Source of the DNA: Diphasiastrum complanatum
Taxonomy: Eukaryota > Streptophyta > Lycopodiopsida > Lycopodiales > Lycopodiaceae
Direction of reading: 5' to 3'
Length of the DNA stretch: 64,000 nucleotides
NCBI GenBank assembly: GCA_029204225.1
Contig: CM055092.1
Coordinates: 11,001,806 to 11,065,805, forward strand
Position 1 is the first letter of the stretch. Each line of letters starts with the position of its first letter. Below the pieces are notes generated by a model. That model did not search any database. It was not told the origin of the DNA and was given only the letters and a program-made list of their open reading frames with translations. Below are positions 58,517 to 64,000 of this stretch, in pieces. Both the position numbers and the translations under genes were made by a program.

Positions 58517-59746
58517 TTGCACCAACATGAACCACCTTTTCACATGGTGGAGCCTGAGGAACCACGCATTGAAAGGCTCACACTCTTGCTGTCAAGCCAC
58601 GTTAGTTTACCCCTCGAAGAACTACTGCGGATTGCACCACAAGCGAAAAGCCTTTTAGTTGAATGGGCCAAGGCGGATGAGGAGCCAGTAGCGCCTGAGC
58701 CCATCTATTGTGCGGGCTATGATGAAACAAGTAACGTCCTCCACATCGGAGCAACATGGGAAAATGAGGAACACAACATCACTTTGCCAATCAAACACAA
58801 GAGATACGAGGACGAGACGACAATGGTAGATGGAGGATCAGGTGTCAATCTGATCTCCACTACTTTGTACGAAAAATGGGGACTACAAGGATTGAAGCCA
58901 GCCAGATTCGCCATCAAACTAGCAGATCAATCCTGTGTGAAACCAAAAGGTGTAGTTGTTGATATTTCCATAAGGATAGCAGACATGCAGTATGTGATTA
59001 CTTTTGTGGTCATGGATATACCTGAATCTCCAACTGCATACCATATTTTACTGGGAAGACCATGGTTGAGGGCTGCGCAAGTAGTACACAACTGGGGTAC
59101 AGGGAAACTCACCTTCGAGAACAGAGAACAGGTTGTAAAGGTAGATCTAACCACATGGTCGGTGAAACCTATTGCACCCAAAGTTGATGACGGATCATCC
59201 ACGACAGATCATACGATTGACCGCCCAAGGCCAGCCAAGGGAGGTCACTATCATTCAGAGACGGATGTCATGAGATGGACGGATTCATTAGCAACTATTG
59301 ACTGCCAGACATGTCAATATGAATCAGATTCAGAACTGAGTACATCTTCACCCAAATGTTACATTATGGACACACCAATTACATTTGGAGTAAATATGAT
59401 AAACATAGCATGGATGTCAGCAGAGCCGATGGAGAACCCAGTGGACGATGATCTAGTCCCTTGGCAATATGCTCTAACTTATAATAAGGAGATTGAGCTG
59501 ACTGATGAACAAGTCCTACACCACATGGACCCAGATCGTTACGGAACCAAGAAGGTACCAGCTCAACCACCACAAAGGTCTGCTATGGCGAAAGTCTCAA
59601 GGATTGAACCACCCAAGGCACCTGCAAATAAGAAGAATCAGTTGGAGCAACGCTACAACCAGGTGATCCGATGGAGTGACCTACCCGAAGAGGCAATAGC
59701 TATAGTAGACGTTGATATTCGCAACATGAGACGAATGTCACAGTAG
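58517..59746 (+). CDS. Gypsy protease region (open, 409 codons)
   Basis: A long open frame after gag. Aspartic protease motif TTMVDGGSGVNLIS at ~58820, then VKPKGVVVDISIRIADMQYV and YHILLGRPWLRAA at ~59040, the second conserved protease segment. The rest is an acidic Pro-rich linker towards RT with no further domain. It would cleave the Gag-Pol polyprotein. Although uninterrupted, it is separated by stops from gag and RT, so it belongs to a dead element; the ATG at 58517 is only the first in frame. Confidence 0.75.
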   Translation: MHQHEPPFHMVEPEEPRIERLTLLLSSHVSLPLEELLRIAPQAKSLLVEWAKADEEPVAPEPIYCAGYDETSNVLHIGATWENEEHNITLPIKHKRYEDETTMVDGGSGVNLISTTLYEKWGLQGLKPARFAIKLADQSCVKPKGVVVDISIRIADMQYVITFVVMDIPESPTAYHILLGRPWLRAAQVVHNWGTGKLTFENREQVVKVDLTTWSVKPIAPKVDDGSSTTDHTIDRPRPAKGGHYHSETDVMRWTDSLATIDCQTCQYESDSELSTSSPKCYIMDTPITFGVNMINIAWMSAEPMENPVDDDLVPWQYALTYNKEIELTDEQVLHHMDPDRYGTKKVPAQPPQRSAMAKVSRIEPPKAPANKKNQLEQRYNQVIRWSDLPEEAIAIVDVDIRNMRRMSQ

Positions 59747-60074
59747 TCCCAAAGAAAGACAACAAGGATGAACCCATCAAAATGAAAAAAAAGAGGAATA
59801 AGAAGGTGTTGGATTGCTTGAAGTCAATCAAGTTGGACTCAGATACAGCGTCATCTTCTACACAGGTGACAGAAAATAAAAAATGACCAGTCGGGCCAAG
59901 ATCAATATGCTGAAAGAGGAATTTTGATGAGCTCCAGTTCATGAGATGTCTGATACTTTCAAGAATTATACATTGGACGACGTGGTAATCCTGATGCCGC
60001 AAGCCCAACGAGAGCTTGATCAAAGTCAGGCACCAGCGGAACAAGTCTTCGAGGGACCTGCGTGAACACAGCCA

Positions 60075-60480
60075 ATGAATCTTGCGGAACCAGGAGAAGA
60101 AGAAAGGATAGTGCATGTGGGAGAGTAGTTAACACCCACGCAGTTCAAGAGACTACGATCCTTGTTGGTGGAATATAAAGACTGTTTTGCCTGGAGCTAT
60201 AGTGATCTAAAGGGCATTCCACCAACAGTAGTCCAGCACATCATACCTTTGGTGGACGGAGCAGTCCCCAATGTAAGCTGTTACTACCGCTGCAATCCGA
60301 ATTATACAAAACTGATCAAGCAAGAGTTGCAAAAACTTATGGTTGTAGATTTCATTTACGAAATCGAGCACACAAAATGGGTATCGCCGATAGTTATAGT
60401 ACCCAAGAAGAATGGCAAAATGCATATTTGTGTGAATCTGAAGGCGCTTATTGGTCTCAACACCAATCCTACGACCACCC
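60075..60480 (+). pseudogene. Gypsy reverse transcriptase, N-terminal part only
   Basis: LTPTQFKRLRSLLVEYKDCF, AWSYSDLKGIPPTVVQHIIP, RCNPNYTKLIKQELQK, FIYEIEHTKWVSPIVIVPKK and then NGKMHICVN mark the fingers region of RT. A stop (TAG, near 60127) precedes it. After MHICVNLKA the sequence jumps within ~40 bp to RNase H, so the palm with the catalytic YxDD box is deleted. The homologous segment in the chimera at 36320-36552 also stops before the palm. Confidence 0.85.
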
Positions 60481-60840
60481 AATTGGTCCATTGAGTTCCA
60501 CGTGCATACGGATGCATCGAAGTATGCAACCCAGCCAGGTAAACACAAAAAAGATTTTCCAATCCGATTTGCAAGCCGACAGCTCAGTGATACCGAAATG
60601 AATTATTCAACCATAGAGCGAAAAGCACTGGCAATGATCAATGCGATTAAGAAGTTTCGGCACTATCTGATGGCCACACATTTTGCTTTTTATACGGACC
60701 ATCAACCCTTGTTATATCTCGTTAATAAAACTTGCAACACCGGGAGAATCACCAGATGGCTCCTGTTGTTGTTGGAATTTGATTTTCGGATAGTAGTTCA
60801 CAAGGGAAAACAACACTACATGGCAGATCATGTGTCATGA
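60481..60840 (+). pseudogene. Gypsy RNase H
   Basis: IEFHVHTDASKYA (first catalytic Asp), KDFPIRFASRQLSDTEMNYS, TIERKALAMINAIKKFRHYL (catalytic Glu) and HFAFYTDHQPLLYL (next Asp), ending YMADHVS at the TGA at 60838-60840. Domain core is complete and uninterrupted. It degrades RNA in the RNA-DNA hybrid; here it is joined to a truncated RT. Confidence 0.85.
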
Positions 60841-60879
60841 ATCAAGGGAGAAGAGATTGCAACCCAATCCGACGGTGAG

Positions 60880-62115
60880 TTGGCAGATGCTGCCTTATTT
60901 CACGTAGATACGGTACCAGAATGGGCTGCCGACATTGTTGAATATCTAATGCGGGGCCAACCAGACAAATCACTACCAAAGGCGGAACAGGAAAAATTGA
61001 TCTTGAAAGCTAGACCTTATCAGCTGATTGCCGGCCAGTTGTACCGAAGAGGTCCAGACGGAATTCTTTGGCGGTGTATTCTTCCTCATGAGACCACCCA
61101 GATCATTTTGCTTTCCCATGAAGGCATGGGTGGAGATCATTCTGCATCTGACATTACAGTTCACAAGATCCAACAATCAGGATGTTGGTGGCCAATGATT
61201 CATAAAGACACAGAGGAATACTTGAAAAAGTGCGATGTGTGCCAAAGGGCAAGAAGATCAACGATATTGAACTATGATCTACGGCACCCAGTCTTAGCCC
61301 AAGCACCGTTCAAAAAATGAGAATTGGATTATATTGGTCCAATTCACCCTACAGCAAGGAGTTCCCAAGCTTGATACATAATCGTAGCCACAGACTACCT
61401 CACCAAATGGGTCGAAGCCAAGGCAGTACGAGTAGCAGATGCTAGGACCACTGCCAATTTCCTTTATGAAAATATCATCGTGCGCTTCGGGTGCCCGGTG
61501 GAACTAGTCAGTGATCGCGGAAGCCATGGTAATGGGCAAGTAGAATCATCCAATAAGATCCTGTGTAGCGTGCTCACGAAAACAGTTGAAGCTAGCAGAT
61601 CAGATTGGGAACACAAGTTGCATGCTGCACTATGGGCATTTAGGACAACATATAAAGGGAGCACCGATCAAACACCCTTCCAATTGGTATATGGTTAGGA
61701 TGTTGTGATGCCAATAGAGTTTTTAGTTCCATCATTAAGAATTGCCACCGCGCAACGTCTTAATGAGTCCAAATCTCTACAGCTACGCCACGAAGCTCTA
61801 CATAAACTTTGTGAAATACGCTTACTAGTTGTGCATGCACTGGCAGTGGAAAAGGAAAGATGCAAGGCTTGGCATGATCGCAGATTACAAAAGAAGGATC
61901 TTCGTTCAGGAGATCTGGTCCTGATGTATAAAACCAAGGCGATCAAGGGGAAGTTAAAATTCACGGGCAAAGGTCCTTATAGGATCAAGGAAATTCTTAA
62001 TCATGGGGCCGTGAACTTAAAACAGCTTGATGGGACGCCCTTAGCCGGTTGCACAAGTACTGGCCACCACAGTAAGACAGATCCAGATTGGGGGTGGCAC
62101 GTTACAGAAAGTTAA
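60880..62115 (+). pseudogene. Gypsy integrase with deletion in the core
   Basis: Zinc domain SHEGMGGDHSA ... YLKKCDVCQRARR (HHCC) at ~61110-61255. The core begins LDYIGPIHP (61325), continues VATDYLTKWVEAK and LVSDRGSH (catalytic Asp, ~61510) and then jumps to GNGQVESSNKIL, so ~30 residues before the catalytic Glu are missing. ALWAFRTTYKG, TPFQLVYG and a C-terminal region with RSGDLVLMYKTKAIKGKLKF follow, ending at the TAA near 62113. Stops lie near 61318, 61372 and 61696. Homologous to 620-985. Confidence 0.85.
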
Positions 62116-63164
62116 TTTGCTCAGCCACCACTGCTAGATCTAAGAAGATCAAGCCAAATCAAGCTAAATCCATCAAGATTCAGCCAGATCTGGCAAGATC
62201 GAAGAAATCCATCAGAATCCAAGGAGAATCCAGATCCTGATAGGGTCAAAAAGGAAGCAAATCATCAGATTGACTGAGGGATCCACTACCAAGAATCCAT
62301 CAAAACTTCCAGAGCACTACCAACAGTCAGATCAAGCCTGGAGGAAGCTGATTACTAGTTTACAAAAGTTAAAAATTAGAAAATTTCGAGATCTCATCAA
62401 AAAACACTTTGAAGGAGCATGTTTTTCATGATTTTTTGAGATCCCCTTGGAGATAGCTCTTGAAAATTGGATAGTCACCAGATCTGACCTAGATGCATCC
62501 ATGAAAATCTCTGCGAGAGTTCTGATGGAGGAATCATTATTTTTTAGTGTATGCGAGAGTTCCCAGAAGCAGAATTTTCAGAACCCTCGCAGAACATGAA
62601 GATCAACTTACCAACTCTTGCAAGGTGTCTAAATGGAATCAAAATAGTGAAATTATCCTACCTACATGGTGTGATCTTGAAAATCCAATCACAGGAACCA
62701 GTTGTGCTAGAGATCACTTCCTGTGAGAGTTGAACCCTCGCAGACAGCCTGAACCCTCGCAGAACCTTTGCATAGCAGTCAAATCACCTTCTGAACTCTC
62801 GCAGACTTTCCTGAGGTCTTAGAATTTTGTGAAGAAGGTGCCTGCCAAAATTTGGATGGAACTGAATAAGGGAAAGTGAATTTCACCTAATACGCACTCT
62901 AAATTCCACTATATAAGGGCTGAATTCGAGTCATTTGTCACCTTTGCTAGCGAAGCTCTAATTTCCACTGAAAATACCAAGTTCTCTGTTTTCAACCAAA
63001 CTTCTTACCAGCTGTCATCTGCTCATATCAAACACCGATCTGTGCTCTGAACTACAATCATTTTCATCCAGCACTCACTATTCTTAGTTTTCTATTGTTT
63101 CCTTCCATTTTCCATCGTTTTTTACTTTTTCGTCTTTTCTTGACCACTAATCATCATTGCTAGC
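62116..63164 (+). other. post-pol spacer with the same CTCTCGCA/TGCGAGAG motif
   Basis: Non-coding. Eight copies of the leader motif: 62512, 62552, 62582, 62613, 62722, 62733, 62752 and 62794, again in both orientations. Upstream it is rich in AGATC/CCATCAAGA words (62125-62230). A CTATATAAGG TATA-like box at ~62910 precedes the extra ORF by ~250 bp. Confidence 0.7.
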
Positions 63165-63845
63165 ATGGTCTCCTCATCCTCTGAAGACTCTGGAGCCAAA
63201 CAGGTGATCCAACGTGACATCCCCGAGGCCACGCAGATTTGGCCTCTACCTTCTGACACTTTGATCCAACCATGGCTGCAGACAGCCGGACCCCTCTTTG
63301 AAGCAATGGGTTTTTACTCGGTGCTCTTCCATTCTGAGATTAACATGGGCCTCGCCCTTCACGCTTACGCCACCTGGGACGAGGACAAAGCTTGTTTCCA
63401 CTTCCTATACCAAGGTACCACGTACAAGGTCAAGATTAACGCCGACTCGATGATCACCATTGGCATTATGTCCAGTGATCGTCAATGCATCTCCCATCGC
63501 CACGCCAAAGCTCTGATCAAACCATTCGTCACCCAAACCACACTAGAAATTCCCATCCAGACTAACACGGAACCCGTCATCCAGGCAGCTACGCATCTGT
63601 TGAATAACTTGCTGGTTATTTCAACATTTCGCAAGAACAGAATCTAGTCTACGCTGTTGAGTCAGATAGTGGAATCCTTTCTGGAATTCCCTAACCGCTC
63701 CGTTGTGCCATATGAATGGCATAGCTTCTTTATTCAAGAACTAACAAACTCCATCAAACCCAACAACCGTGAGCGAATTGCAGCAGGCCCCCTATTGTGT
63801 AACTTTGCCTTCGCAATTCTCGAGGTGAAAGTGCGCGGTTTCTAA
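63165..63845 (+). pseudogene. extra ORF downstream of Gypsy pol, function unknown
   Basis: A 160-codon open frame from ATG 63165 (MVSSSSEDSGAKQVIQRDIP), with FEAMGFYSVLFHSEINMGLA and HFLYQGTTYKVKINAD, stops at 63647; a second frame resumes at 63657 (IVESFLEFPNRSVVPYEWHS) to 63845. They look like one ORF broken by a frameshift. The fold resembles the plant transposon-associated N-terminal domain found beside retroelement pol genes, but I cannot assign it. Position (between pol and 3' LTR, same strand) matches the additional ORF of Athila/Tat-type elements. A TATA-like box upstream could allow separate expression. The minus-strand ORF at 1-587 may represent the other end of a related ORF. Confidence 0.5.
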
Positions 63846-64000
63846 TGCTCATCCCTCCTATCTACCCTTGTGCCACATACTAACCTTTACCCACCATCTC
63901 AAGCATCTATCTGCAGTCATTAACACAACGGCCAGCAAACGAATGCATGGCGCTACCTCTACATCCACATCTCCACCTGTTACCCGACGACGTGTCTCCA
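63846..64000 (+). other. continuation of the extra-ORF region
   Basis: Pro/Thr/Ser-codon-rich sequence; possibly the same broken ORF in another frame. The window ends here. Confidence 0.3.

Larger units (their letters stand above)
54591..64000 (+). mobile_element. Ty3/Gypsy element, Athila/Tat-like organisation, partial
   Basis: Order: LTR 54591-55413, primer-binding site 55416-55433, leader, gag 56711-58435, protease, RT start, RNase H, integrase to 62115, spacer, extra ORF from 63165. No 3' LTR within the window, so the element exceeds 9.4 kb. Protease-RT-RNase H-integrase order and the tRNA-Asp site place it in Ty3/Gypsy. Deletions in RT and integrase and many stops make it non-functional. 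Confidence 0.85.

Noticed and set aside
63165-63647. Extra ORF as a retroviral envelope gene
   Set aside because: No signal peptide or membrane segment is visible in the available part; left as unknown.

Overview
The window is AT-rich nuclear DNA from a land plant. The evidence is a germin-like protein gene with plant-type promoter elements, Ty1/Copia elements primed by initiator tRNA-Met (TGGTATCAGAGC) and Ty3/Gypsy elements with an Athila/Tat-style tRNA-Asp primer site (TGGCGCC...GGGGA). The germin-like protein lacks the N-terminal cysteine pair usual in seed-plant germins, and the window holds relics of a DUF7869-like protein and of an unclassified DDE-type transposase-like protein. I lean to a non-seed plant (fern, lycophyte or bryophyte), but the sequence does not prove this. 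There are no bacterial genes, CRISPR arrays or clear tRNA/rRNA genes.

Only one gene looks intact: the germin-like gene at 39155-39784 (+). A near-identical copy lies on the other strand at 5955-6582 and is killed by a 2-nt deletion. The two copies sit in the arms of a ~2 kb inverted duplication, 4852-6846 and 38891-45444. The right arm was later split by a 4,555-bp Copia element (40788-45342) with near-identical 694-bp LTRs and a 5-bp target duplication.

Most of the rest is nested transposon debris. Left to right: a Gypsy integrase relic and an open unknown ORF running off the left edge (1-985); AT-rich DNA; Helitron-type fragments (2372-3600); a DDE-like relic (3875-4760); the left duplication arm; Copia RNase H and LTR (7740-8570); Gypsy gag relic (9130-9725); a CACGTG-rich LTR (9829-10680); an unrecognised multi-exon plus-strand relic (11010-12310) converging on a second, intron-containing DDE-like relic (12508-15236), which is interrupted by a Copia element (15237-19809, TSD TATAG/TATAC) and resumes at 19810. 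Then come a Gypsy LTR, a Copia LTR and a related Copia pol relic (21125-24816); non-coding DNA with a 0.6-kb direct repeat (24817-29400); a second Gypsy LTR/PBS/leader (29928-30906); Copia RT, opposed LTRs and two Copia leader regions (30907-35522); a chimeric Copia-gag/Gypsy-RT ORF (35523-36552); and a MITE-like element (37496-37874). Right of the duplication there is a Copia element with full gene order but many stops (46241-51331), an integrase scrap, a multi-exon DUF7869-like relic on the minus strand (51540-54300), and a long Ty3/Gypsy element (54591 to beyond the right edge) with LTR, PBS, gag carrying four CCHC knuckles, protease, truncated RT, RNase H, truncated integrase and an extra downstream ORF.

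The most unusual structures are: (a) a 10-nt motif (AACTCTCGCA, with variants) present about 23 times in both orientations in the non-coding leader and the post-pol spacer of the right-hand Gypsy element, with a similar arrangement of a different motif (AACCTTCGCC) in the second Gypsy leader; (b) two diverged copies of an intron-bearing DDE-like family with C(2)C and [M/L]H signatures; and (c) LTRs carrying several CACGTG palindromes.
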